A stretch of 64,000 bases of DNA. Origin: Ruegeria lacuscaerulensis. Lineage in GTDB: Bacteria; Pseudomonadota; Alphaproteobacteria; Rhodobacterales; Rhodobacteraceae. The position numbers and the translations under genes were made by a program. Numbering within the stretch: position 1 is the first letter of the stretch; each line of letters starts with the position of its first letter. Of the stretch, positions 53,378 to 61,279 are shown in pieces. Under the pieces are notes generated by a model, which did no database searches, was not told the DNA's origin, and saw only the letters and a program-made list of their open reading frames with translations. Where the stretch lies: assembly GCF_013034685.1 (NCBI RefSeq), contig NZ_WQGO01000005.1, forward strand, positions 310,001 through 374,000, read 5' to 3'.

Positions 53378-54349
53378 TCAGATCACGCGGTCACGGGGTG
53401 GGCGGCCTGCAAAGAAGTCGCCCAGATTGTCCAGCACGCGAAAGCCCATGGCCTCGCGCGATTCACGGGTGGCGCTGCCCAGATGCGGCAGCATCACCAG
53501 ATTGTCGCATTGCAGCAGGTCCGGGCTGATACGTGGTTCGTCGTCAAACACGTCCAACGCTGCGCCGCCAATCGTGTCGAATGTCAGAGATTGCACCAGC
53601 GCGTGCTCGTCCACGACCTCACCGCGGGCGGTGTTGATCAGGAAGGCATCCGGCTTCAACAGATCCAGCCTGCGCCCGTTGATCAGATGCCGGTTCGCAG
53701 CACCTCCGGGACAGTGCAGCGAGACGAAATCGCATTGCGGAAGCAGATCGTCCACCGTGTCGACCTGAGTTGCATTGAATTGCTTAAGCGCGTCAGGCGC
53801 GACCGCACTGCGGTTCTGTACCAGAATGTTCATACCAAACCCGCGATGGGCGCGGCGGGCCATTTCCTGACCGATACGGCCAAAGCCGATGATACCCAAC
53901 GTCTTGCCGCTAACCTTGGTGCCCACCAGATGGGTCGGGCGCCAGCCAGTCCAGCCCCCCGCGCGCAGCTCGCGCTCACCTTCACCTGCCCGGCGGGCAG
54001 CCATAAGCAACAGCGTCATGGCCAGATCGGCGGTGCATTCGGACAGAACATCCGGCGTATTGGTGACGGTCATCCCCAGATCACGGGCAGCCGGTTCGTT
54101 GATATGGCTGTAGCCGACACCGTAATTGGCCAGAATTCTGGTCTGGGCGGCAGGTACATCCAGCGCCTCGGCGCTGAGCGTATCGGTCACGGTGGGCAGA
54201 ACCGCGTCGTATGTCTTGAATGCCTCGCGGAGTTCCGCCGGGGACATTGGTTTGTCCCCGGTATTCAGCACGGTGTTGTAGCTTTCGGCCAATTGCGCCT
54301 CAACGGCGGCAGGCCAGCGACGGGTGACAAGGACCGAAGGTTTGACCAT
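53378..54349 (-). CDS. hprA: D-2-hydroxyacid dehydrogenase, probable hydroxypyruvate/glyoxylate reductase
   Basis: 323 residues. NAD-binding motif GIIGFGRIGQEMARRAHRGFG; catalytic Arg in NTARGEVVDE, Glu in DDEP and His in LPHLGSAT are all present. In the serine cycle it reduces hydroxypyruvate, the product of the serine-glyoxylate transaminase, to glycerate. The ATG at 54349 overlaps the mtkB stop (TGATG). The assignment to hydroxypyruvate rests on operon context. Confidence 0.87.
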   Translation of the reverse strand: MVKPSVLVTRRWPAAVEAQLAESYNTVLNTGDKPMSPAELREAFKTYDAVLPTVTDTLSAEALDVPAAQTRILANYGVGYSHINEPAARDLGMTVTNTPDVLSECTADLAMTLLLMAARRAGEGERELRAGGWTGWRPTHLVGTKVSGKTLGIIGFGRIGQEMARRAHRGFGMNILVQNRSAVAPDALKQFNATQVDTVDDLLPQCDFVSLHCPGGAANRHLINGRRLDLLKPDAFLINTARGEVVDEHALVQSLTFDTIGGAALDVFDDEPRISPDLLQCDNLVMLPHLGSATRESREAMGFRVLDNLGDFFAGRPPRDRVI

Positions 54350-55239
54350 CACGCAGCCTTTCCCATAACGCGGGCAATGGTTTCGCCGATCACCGCCGGG
54401 TTTTCGGCCACGGTCACACCTGCAGCGGTCAGGATTTCAACCTTCTCACTGGCGCTTTCGCCAAAGGCCGAAATGATTGCACCCGCATGACCCATGGTTC
54501 GGCCCTTCGGCGCGGTCAGACCCGCGACATAAGCCACAACGGGCTTGGTGACGTGATCACGAATATATTCTGCCGCCTCGGCTTCCTGAGGGCCGCCGAT
54601 CTCGCCGATCATAGCAATAACCTCAGTGTCTTCGTCCTGTTCGAACCGCTCTAGGATATCGCGGAAGGACGAGCCATTGATCGGATCGCCACCGATGCCG
54701 ACGCTGGTCGACACACCGATGCCACGCTCTTTCAACTGTGCCGCAGCCTCATAGCCCAGCGTACCCGAGCGCCCAATGATGCCCACATTGCCCGGTAGGT
54801 AGATATGGCCCGGCATGATCCCCAACAGCGCCTTGCCGGGGCTGATGGTTCCGGCGCAGTTCGGGCCGGTCAGCACCATGCGCTTATCCTTGGGATAGCG
54901 GTACATATAGCGCTTGACGCGGATCATGTCTTGCGCCGGGATGCCGTCAGTGATGCAGACGCAATAGCGGATCCCTGCATCTGCGGCCTCCATGATTGAG
55001 TCTGCGGCAAACGGGGGCGGCACGAAAACGAGGCTGGCATCGGCGCCGGTGGCCTCGACCGCTTGTTTGACGGTGTCAAAGACGGGCACACCTTCAACGG
55101 TTTCGCCACCCTTGCCCGGGACAACACCACCGACGACATTGGTGCCGTACTGCACCATATCCTTAGTGTGCAGGCGCGCCATGCGTCCGGTGATGCCCTG
55201 AACGATCACACGGCTATCGCGGTCCAGAAGAATGCTCAT
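54349..55239 (-). CDS. mtkB: Malate-CoA ligase (malate thiokinase) alpha subunit
   Basis: 296 residues, SucD-like: CoA-binding N-terminus (RVIVQGITGRMARLHTKDMVQYG), GPNCAGTISPG, and the phosphohistidine site GRTMGHAGAI. The ATG at 55239 overlaps the beta-subunit stop (TAATG). Together the subunits activate malate to malyl-CoA with ATP. Succinyl-CoA synthetase is the close relative; the adjacent malyl-CoA lyase favours malate as substrate. Confidence 0.88.
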   Translation of the reverse strand: MSILLDRDSRVIVQGITGRMARLHTKDMVQYGTNVVGGVVPGKGGETVEGVPVFDTVKQAVEATGADASLVFVPPPFAADSIMEAADAGIRYCVCITDGIPAQDMIRVKRYMYRYPKDKRMVLTGPNCAGTISPGKALLGIMPGHIYLPGNVGIIGRSGTLGYEAAAQLKERGIGVSTSVGIGGDPINGSSFRDILERFEQDEDTEVIAMIGEIGGPQEAEAAEYIRDHVTKPVVAYVAGLTAPKGRTMGHAGAIISAFGESASEKVEILTAAGVTVAENPAVIGETIARVMGKAA

Positions 55240-56435
55240 TACACAGCCCTCATCTTGGTGTTTTGGGTCAAATCGTTGCGCCATGCGCCCACGGCGCGTT
55301 CGGCGGCTTCCATCAGGGTTGTCGCGCGAATGATCGGCAGGCCCGATTTGGCAAGGATTTTCTGGCCTTCTTCAACATTTGTGCCCGCAAGGCGCACGAT
55401 AACTGGCAGGTCAATCTCAAGCTCGCGCAGCGCCTGCACGACACCTTCGGCCACCCAGTCGCACCGGTTGATACCGGCGAAAATATTGACCAGAACCGCC
55501 TGAACATTGTCATCGGACAGAACCAGCCGGAAGGCCTTGGCCACCCGCTCGGGCGAGGCACCTCCACCGATATCCAGAAAGTTCGCAGGCTCGCCACCGG
55601 CCAACTTGATCGTGTCCATCGTGGCCATAGCCAGACCGGCGCCGTTCACGATGCAGCCGATATTGCCATCCAGCCCGACATAAGACAGGCCCCGATCCGC
55701 CGCGCGGCTTTCGCGCGGGTCTTCCTGACTTTTGTCGCGCAGTTCAGCGATCTGAGGGCGACGGAACAGAGCGTTGTCGTCAAAGCTCATCTTCGCGTCC
55801 AGTGCCAACACACGGTCGTCGCCAGTGATGACCAGCGGGTTGATCTCGACCATAGTTGCGTCCAGCTCGCTGAAAGCGGCATAGCAACCCTGCAAGGTGC
55901 GGACCATGTGTTGGGTCAGCTTCGGCTCAAGCCCCAATTTAAACGCGATCTCGCGGGCCTGGAATTCCTGCAGGCCCACCGCCGGTTCAACGATCGAGCG
56001 CACGATGCTGTCGGGACGCTCGGCCGAGATTTCCTCGATCTCCATCCCGCCTTCGGACGAGGCCACGATCATCACCCGCTGACTGGACCGGTCCAGCACA
56101 AAGCCCAGATAAATCTCGCGGTCGATCGGCACGGCAGATTCCACATAGACGCGGTAGATGCCTTTGCCTTCGGGTCCGGTCTGATGCGTGACCAGCTTGC
56201 GACCGAACATGTCGTCACAGGCCGCATGGATTTCGCTTTCCGAGTTGCACAGCTTGACGCCCCCGGCCTTGCCACGCCCACCGGCATGGACCTGCGCCTT
56301 GACGATCCACTTGTCACCGCCCAGTTCGCGCGCGCGATAAGCGGCCTGTTCGGGGCTGTAGGCCAAGGCCCCCGAAGGGGTCTCGACACCAAATTTCGAC
56401 AGCAGTTCTTTCGCTTGGTATTCATGGATATCCAT
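55239..56435 (-). CDS. mtkA: Malate-CoA ligase (malate thiokinase) beta subunit
   Basis: 398 residues, SucC-like ATP-grasp protein: [17 protein letters not shown] at the N-terminus, [23 protein letters not shown] and the [16 protein letters not shown] segment. The ATG at 56435 has a strong GGGAGG site 7 nt upstream; a TTG at 56441 is less likely. It follows the transaminase gene and is translationally coupled to mtkB. It makes malyl-CoA for the lyase. Confidence 0.9.
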   Translation of the reverse strand: MDIHEYQAKELLSKFGVETPSGALAYSPEQAAYRARELGGDKWIVKAQVHAGGRGKAGGVKLCNSESEIHAACDDMFGRKLVTHQTGPEGKGIYRVYVESAVPIDREIYLGFVLDRSSQRVMIVASSEGGMEIEEISAERPDSIVRSIVEPAVGLQEFQAREIAFKLGLEPKLTQHMVRTLQGCYAAFSELDATMVEINPLVITGDDRVLALDAKMSFDDNALFRRPQIAELRDKSQEDPRESRAADRGLSYVGLDGNIGCIVNGAGLAMATMDTIKLAGGEPANFLDIGGGASPERVAKAFRLVLSDDNVQAVLVNIFAGINRCDWVAEGVVQALRELEIDLPVIVRLAGTNVEEGQKILAKSGLPIIRATTLMEAAERAVGAWRNDLTQNTKMRAV

Positions 56436-56463
56436 CTGCAATCCTCCCGTTCATGCAGTGCGG

Positions 56464-57705
56464 TCAGGCCGCGATCGACGTGCCGTAGCGGCCTTCCAGC
56501 AGGGCCTCGATCGCCTCGAGATCAACAGAGCCACCCATGTCCTGCACTGCTTGGCCGAACAGGCGCACGATGTGGCTGATGGCCTGGTGGTTCAGCTGGT
56601 TCAGGATGCCAATCCGGACCTGAATAGGCGCGCTGAGCGTCGGCCAGATACCAAATCCCTGTGCCCGACATTTCTGCACCAGCTCCATCTCACGACCGGC
56701 CAGTTCCGGCGGCAGGTTCAACACCACAAGGCTGGGCATATCCGACGTCACCTGGCATCCCATCGCAGTCACGGCATCGCGCAGCACGGCTTCGTGCGTT
56801 TTGTAGGATTGGGCACGTTTGGCCAACCCCTCGATCAGGGTCAGGCGCAGGGATTCATGGAAGGCGGCCACGGCATAGCCCGAATGGGTGCGGTGGTAAG
56901 TGCCTTTCTCGACATCTTGTCCATCGACGATGCCCCAGTGGCGTGCCTCGAAGATCGGGTTGTGAACGTAGGAATAAGCGCCCGACGTCTTCAATACCTC
57001 GATATAAGCGTCGGTAAAGCTGACTGGTGCATAGGTCAGCGGCAGGCAGCACAGGCCTTTTTGCGGACACGACGCCCATCCTGCGACGCCAGGGAAATCG
57101 TCAATGCGGAAATCCGACACACCGAGAGACGACACAGCGTCGATCAGGCCCATCGCGCCATGACGTTCGCACGCGTCCGAAAAGCCCTGAATATCGTTCA
57201 CACGGCCCGAACCGGTTTCCCAGTGCGCCATGAAGGCCCATTTCGGTTTATGCTGCGCCAAAACCTCGTCGACCATCTCGCCGGTGACGGGTTGGCCATG
57301 GGGCACCTCAATCACGGTGACGCTGGCAGCTTGCGGGTCCAGCGGGTTTGCTGCGTGCTCGGCCGGGGTGGCGGCTTTGATCCGCAGGGTCAGCGCATCG
57401 ATGCCCGAGAAGGTGCCGTTGGTAAAGGCGACAACCTTGTCACCCGGCATCACGGCCGAGAACATGGTGTCCAGCCCGCTCCAACCGGTTCCGGCGACAG
57501 CGAAAGTATAGGTGTTCTCAGTCCCCCAGATCTGACGCAGCATGTGCTTGCATTCGATCATGCCACGCAGCACGTCGCCCTGCATGTGGTCGGCAACACC
57601 GGCACTGGCAAAAGCCTGCAGAACGCGCGCGTCGGTGTTTCCGGGACCGGGACCCGCCGCTAGCGTCTCCGGGATTTCGAGGGTGGGGTAGATTTGAAAT
57701 GTCAC
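56464..57705 (-). CDS. sgaA: Serine-glyoxylate aminotransferase (class V)
   Basis: 413 residues, PLP enzyme of the AGXT/SGAT group: AAGPGPGNTDARVLQAF near the N-terminus, AGTGWSGLDTMF, and the Schiff-base Lys in SCPQKGLCCLP. It converts serine and glyoxylate into hydroxypyruvate and glycine. First gene of the leftward serine-cycle operon. The aspartate-glyoxylate enzyme of the beta-hydroxyaspartate cycle is a relative, but the neighbours here are serine-cycle enzymes. Confidence 0.85.
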   Translation of the reverse strand: MTFQIYPTLEIPETLAAGPGPGNTDARVLQAFASAGVADHMQGDVLRGMIECKHMLRQIWGTENTYTFAVAGTGWSGLDTMFSAVMPGDKVVAFTNGTFSGIDALTLRIKAATPAEHAANPLDPQAASVTVIEVPHGQPVTGEMVDEVLAQHKPKWAFMAHWETGSGRVNDIQGFSDACERHGAMGLIDAVSSLGVSDFRIDDFPGVAGWASCPQKGLCCLPLTYAPVSFTDAYIEVLKTSGAYSYVHNPIFEARHWGIVDGQDVEKGTYHRTHSGYAVAAFHESLRLTLIEGLAKRAQSYKTHEAVLRDAVTAMGCQVTSDMPSLVVLNLPPELAGREMELVQKCRAQGFGIWPTLSAPIQVRIGILNQLNHQAISHIVRLFGQAVQDMGGSVDLEAIEALLEGRYGTSIAA

Positions 57706-57828
57706 GTTCGATCCTCCTAAGCGATCGGGGACAGGGGCACCCGATCAGACGTGTTGAAGGAAAGAAAAATAGAAACTTGCCTCGTCACACAACGTAACTT
57801 ACTACTGCCTTTGGATATCTGTTTGGGC

Positions 57829-57895
57829 GGGTATAAACCCACCCATTCTGGTAAATATGCCGTTGTATACGGATTTAGAACCTACCCATACGGGT
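57829..57895. promoter_or_regulatory. Cluster of GGGT/ACCC inverted repeats between sgaA and the LuxR-type gene
   Basis: Three related symmetrical 12-mers: GGGTATAAACCC (57829-57840), ACCCATTCTGGT (57841-57852) and ACCCATACGGGT (57884-57895). The last two are 43 bp apart, about four helical turns. They sit in the divergent control region and may bind the neighbouring LuxR-type regulator or another C1-responsive factor. Confidence 0.5.
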
Positions 57896-57923
57896 GGTTT
57901 TTGTAATTTTTCGGGGAAAATCA

Positions 57924-58553
57924 ATGTCCGATGCCGCCTCACGCCCCATTGATGTCATGCTGGCCAACAACAACCCGCTGGTTCTGTCGGCCATGTCTGA
58001 AATATTCGAGCGAGACCCCCGATTCTCTCTGGTCGCTACGTCAGCAACGGCCGAAGGGTTTCTGGGTGCCATCATGCGGGTGCCGGTCAAAATCTGCGTG
58101 ATCTCGTGGAATTTGCCCGTTCTTGGTGCTGCAAAGCTGATCGAGGTCCTGCGCGAACAAGAGAACCCGCCGCGTTTTGTCGTCTATGGCGATGACGGCG
58201 GAGAAATCCCCCGATTGGCGATGCAGGCGGGGGCGGCCGGGTTCGCCTCGCGCTCGGGCGAGGTCGAGGGGCTGCTGGAAACCTGCATCGACGTTGCGCG
58301 CGGCAAGATGGTGTTCCCATTTATCGACGTGCGCAAAATGCAAAGGGACCCGTTGCAAAGCCTGTCGCGCAAGGAAATTGTAATCCTTGAAGCCTTGGCC
58401 AAAGGCTTATCCAACCGTGATCTATCGAAAGAGCTGCAAATTTCGGCCAACACGGTGAAGTTTCACCTGTCCAACATCTACGAAAAGCTCTCGGTCAAGA
58501 ACCGGGCCCAGGCAATTGCGTTCTACTATTCGTCCAAGACGGCGTCGGACTAG
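57924..58553 (+). CDS. LuxR/NarL-type regulator with degenerate receiver domain
   Basis: 209 residues from ATG 57924 (GGGGA upstream). The N-terminal receiver-like domain (about 8-125) lacks phosphorylation residues: the acidic pair is Asn15/Asn16 (ANNNPL) and the expected phospho-acceptor Asp is Ser61 (ISWNLP). The C-terminal HTH is intact (about 145-200, LSRKEIVILEALAKGLSNRDL, then SANTVKFHLSNIYEKL). It is divergent from the serine-cycle operon, so probably its regulator, and signal input must be something other than Asp phosphorylation. No histidine kinase is nearby. Confidence 0.87.
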   Translation: MSDAASRPIDVMLANNNPLVLSAMSEIFERDPRFSLVATSATAEGFLGAIMRVPVKICVISWNLPVLGAAKLIEVLREQENPPRFVVYGDDGGEIPRLAMQAGAAGFASRSGEVEGLLETCIDVARGKMVFPFIDVRKMQRDPLQSLSRKEIVILEALAKGLSNRDLSKELQISANTVKFHLSNIYEKLSVKNRAQAIAFYYSSKTASD

Positions 58554-59434
58554 CTCTGCTCTTTCACCGGTTCGATCTGGGTGAAAATGGCCGTGCAAAT
58601 CTGATCCATCTCAAGCGCAAAGAAGTTTTTCGCGGCCGCTTCGTTGGGATGGTAGGGATCCTTGACCAGCCCTTTCTTGTTCAGCCGGAAATACTCTTTG
58701 TTGCCCTGATTGGCCGCAACGGTTTCCGGCGTCGCCCCCGGCACGAAAGAACAGCGCAGGCCAGAGGTCTCAAACGCCTTCATCAGGTTTTCCTGCGCGC
58801 GCAGACGCAGGTCCACGATCTTTTTCTTATAGGCCGGTGCCGTCGTCATGAAGATACAGGGCAAATCCGGCGGCAGCTGGCTTTTCAGGCGCTGCACATC
58901 GCGGATCGCGGCCTCGGGGCTGTTGGCCCAACGTTTGGCCGAATTGCCCAGAAATGACATCAGTATCAGCTTTGGGTCATAGTAATCCTCGCGCAGCATC
59001 TGCTCCAAAGGCGAGGTCCCCGGCGCGCAGAACTGGTATTCGCGCCCTTGCCCGATCTGGACGAATTTCTTGTCGGAATTGTTGACAAAACCATAGGCAC
59101 CCGCGTTCACCCGCCATTTCGGATCGACCTTGCAGATCGTGTCCTTTCCGGCCCCCGATCGCGCCGTCCACGCGCTGATCGAGCTGGAACGAACACCAAT
59201 GACACCCACGCGCATCTTCCCCAAACGTTTCAGATGGCTTTTTTGCTGGGCGTTTGGTTTGCAATGGCTTTTTATGTCGCTGAAAAACTCCAGAAATGCC
59301 GGGCCTGACCCGAAAGATATCTGGCTGTCACCGATAATCAAAATCTCGGGCGAGTCGAAAGGTTCCGCCTGCGCTGCAGGCACCATCATCAACGCGCCTA
59401 TGACAAGGCTCAGTGCTTTTGTCAGAAACTGCAT
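58550..59434 (-). CDS. Secreted SGNH-hydrolase-like protein (paralogue 1)
   Basis: 294 residues with signal peptide (MQFLTKALSLVIGALMMVPAAQA). SGNH blocks: IIGDSQISFGSG (Ser in GDS), Gly block GVRSSSISAW, Asn block LSFLGNSAKRW and catalytic DPYHPNEAA. It should be a periplasmic or exported esterase/acetylhydrolase; substrate unknown, though polysaccharide or peptidoglycan deacetylation is common in this fold. It is a tandem paralogue of the next gene and ends overlapping the convergent LuxR-type gene by 4 nt. Confidence 0.78.
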   Translation of the reverse strand: MQFLTKALSLVIGALMMVPAAQAEPFDSPEILIIGDSQISFGSGPAFLEFFSDIKSHCKPNAQQKSHLKRLGKMRVGVIGVRSSSISAWTARSGAGKDTICKVDPKWRVNAGAYGFVNNSDKKFVQIGQGREYQFCAPGTSPLEQMLREDYYDPKLILMSFLGNSAKRWANSPEAAIRDVQRLKSQLPPDLPCIFMTTAPAYKKKIVDLRLRAQENLMKAFETSGLRCSFVPGATPETVAANQGNKEYFRLNKKGLVKDPYHPNEAAAKNFFALEMDQICTAIFTQIEPVKEQS

Positions 59435-59457
59435 GTTCCCCCCTTTATGCGGTCTCT

Positions 59458-60321
59458 TTATTCAAGGGCCGAGAATATGGCGTCGCAAAACTCGGTCGTG
59501 TTAATCTTTAAAAATTGGCGAATGGCGGCGTTGCTGGGATGATGCGGGTCTTTGACGCGACCGGCATCGTTGCGGCGAAAAAACTTGGGCTTCCCTTCGA
59601 TTGCCGCACGTGTTTTCGCGTTGAACCCCTCAACCGCAATACACTGCGCATCGGCGCGGTCGAACGCGCGGGCGATGGCGGTTTGCGCTTTCATCCGCTT
59701 GTCATTGGTCTTTTTCAGGTAAACCGGCGCGCTGGAGATATAGATACATGCCGTATCTTCAGGCACCTGAGCTAAAGTCCGCCGCACGTCCTCTTCGGCC
59801 GCGTCGGGTAAGTTTGCCCATCTGTCCGCTGAATTGCCCAGAAAAGTTAGGATCAGCAGGTCAGGGTCATAGTAGCCATCTGCAAACATCGACTCGAAGG
59901 CGGTCTGTTTCGGCTTGCAGAACTGATAGGACTTGCCTTTACCGATCTGGATGAACACTCGGTCCGGGTTGCCGTCGATGCCGTAGGCGCCTGCATTCAC
60001 GCCGTATTTCTTGTCAACGTCACAAATGGCACCGCGCGTCGGCCCGCTGGTCGAGGTCCATGATTGAAGCGATGTCGACCGCACCCCGATGGCCGCCGTC
60101 TGGCGCGTGCCCAGCTTTTCCAGCAGCTTGGTGCGCTTTTGCGTCATCTCGCAGCGGTTCGGCAATTCCGCAAAGAACCGAACATATTCCTTGCCCGCCC
60201 CGAACGAGATCTGGCTATCCCCAAGCACCAGAATATCCGGCTGTGCCGAGGCCGAGTGGCCGCCCAACATCAGCACCGAAACCAGCGCTGCGTTTAGAAA
60301 TGAAACTATCTTTGTCGTCAC
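59458..60321 (-). CDS. Secreted SGNH-hydrolase-like protein (paralogue 2)
   Basis: 287 residues, signal peptide MTTKIVSFLNAALVSVLMLGGHSASA. It shares with the preceding gene the VLGDSQISFGAGKEYVRFF, GVRSTSLQSWTSTSG, LTFLGNSADRW and DPHHPSNAAIRQF blocks, plus paired Cys positions. First gene of this two-gene unit. The duplicates have diverged clearly outside the blocks, so they may act on different esters. Confidence 0.78.
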   Translation of the reverse strand: MTTKIVSFLNAALVSVLMLGGHSASAQPDILVLGDSQISFGAGKEYVRFFAELPNRCEMTQKRTKLLEKLGTRQTAAIGVRSTSLQSWTSTSGPTRGAICDVDKKYGVNAGAYGIDGNPDRVFIQIGKGKSYQFCKPKQTAFESMFADGYYDPDLLILTFLGNSADRWANLPDAAEEDVRRTLAQVPEDTACIYISSAPVYLKKTNDKRMKAQTAIARAFDRADAQCIAVEGFNAKTRAAIEGKPKFFRRNDAGRVKDPHHPSNAAIRQFLKINTTEFCDAIFSALE

Positions 60322-60362
60322 GCAGTCACCTTGATCGTGCGGTCAAATTTCAACCCGTTTTC

Positions 60363-60376
60363 TTACTGATCGGTAA
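60363..60376. promoter_or_regulatory. Imperfect palindrome upstream of the SGNH pair
   Basis: TTACTGATCGGTAA (12 of 14 positions symmetrical) lies about 40 nt before the SGNH operon start and downstream of paaX. TetR-like in form. Regulator unknown. Confidence 0.35.
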
Positions 60377-60470
60377 AAGATGGCGTATTGGGCAATGAAA
60401 TACCAATCAACACCAGGTTACAAAAAGGGTTCGTTGCGCTGTCGCATAGGTGAGCACGACGGAGTCGACC

Positions 60471-61256
60471 TCACATCGTCAGGTGATCCGTTGAAAGTTT
60501 GGGCAGTTCGGCCAACAAACCCGAAACACGTTGATGGCATAGCGCAAGCGGGCCGTCTGGACATAGTGAGATATGGGCCCAGCTTGACCCTCGCAGCGCA
60601 ATTTTGCGCCAATGGTGCAGAAGCAGAAGGCGTATCGTGGCTTGGGGCAGGGCGGGCAGGGTCAGAAAATCCATGCGTCCCGCCAGATCATGAAGACGCT
60701 GCACATGCGTTATGGTCTGCGGTGCAACAATCTTGCCGGCGAACCACATGGGCACGGGCTCGGGTTCAAACCGCAGCCGTGTCTGATCGCTGCGCGTAGC
60801 CTCGGATACCGGCACCAGAAACAATGCCCGGTCCAGACGGATCATCGCGCCGGTCGGCTCACAATCCTGTCGAGTCAAAGCCACACACCAACCATCGGGA
60901 AATTTAACATCCTGACGGTACACGTCCTCATAGACCGCGCGGGTTTCGGCCAAACCATGGCTGGACAGGCTATAGGTCACTTCGCGGCCGATTTTGGTGG
61001 ATACGATCCAGCCGTCCTTGCGCAGCCTGTGCAGGGCAACGCGCATGGCTTCGGTCTTAATCCCGACCCGGCCCAGAATTGCACCCAGTTGCTTGCCGGT
61101 GACGGGCTGGCCATTCAGGTCACCAAACAGCGTCACGATCAGGGACCAGGTCTTGATCGGCTCCAGCGCGCTAAGGTCTTCAATCAATGTCTCGGCAGGA
61201 GTCAAATGTAGGTCTTTCCAAGGGGGTACACTCTGTTGCGCCCCTTTAAGTACCAT
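60471..61256 (-). CDS. paaX: PaaX-family regulator of phenylacetate catabolism
   Basis: 261 residues. N-terminal winged-helix (LIVTLFGDL, GKQLGAILGRVGIKTEAMRVALHRLRKDGWI) and the PaaX C-terminal domain. In known systems PaaX represses paa genes and is released by phenylacetyl-CoA. It lies 23 nt after paaZ in the same direction. The ATG at 61256 lacks a clear ribosome site, so translational coupling to paaZ is possible. Confidence 0.88.
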   Translation of the reverse strand: MVLKGAQQSVPPWKDLHLTPAETLIEDLSALEPIKTWSLIVTLFGDLNGQPVTGKQLGAILGRVGIKTEAMRVALHRLRKDGWIVSTKIGREVTYSLSSHGLAETRAVYEDVYRQDVKFPDGWCVALTRQDCEPTGAMIRLDRALFLVPVSEATRSDQTRLRFEPEPVPMWFAGKIVAPQTITHVQRLHDLAGRMDFLTLPALPQATIRLLLLHHWRKIALRGSSWAHISLCPDGPLALCHQRVSGLLAELPKLSTDHLTM

Positions 61257-61279
61257 GCCGACGGGTCACGTGGCTACGC

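Noticed and set aside
56464..57705. Aspartate-glyoxylate aminotransferase of the beta-hydroxyaspartate cycle
   Set aside because: A related class V enzyme, but the other cycle genes are absent and the operon encodes malate-CoA ligase and malyl-CoA lyase.
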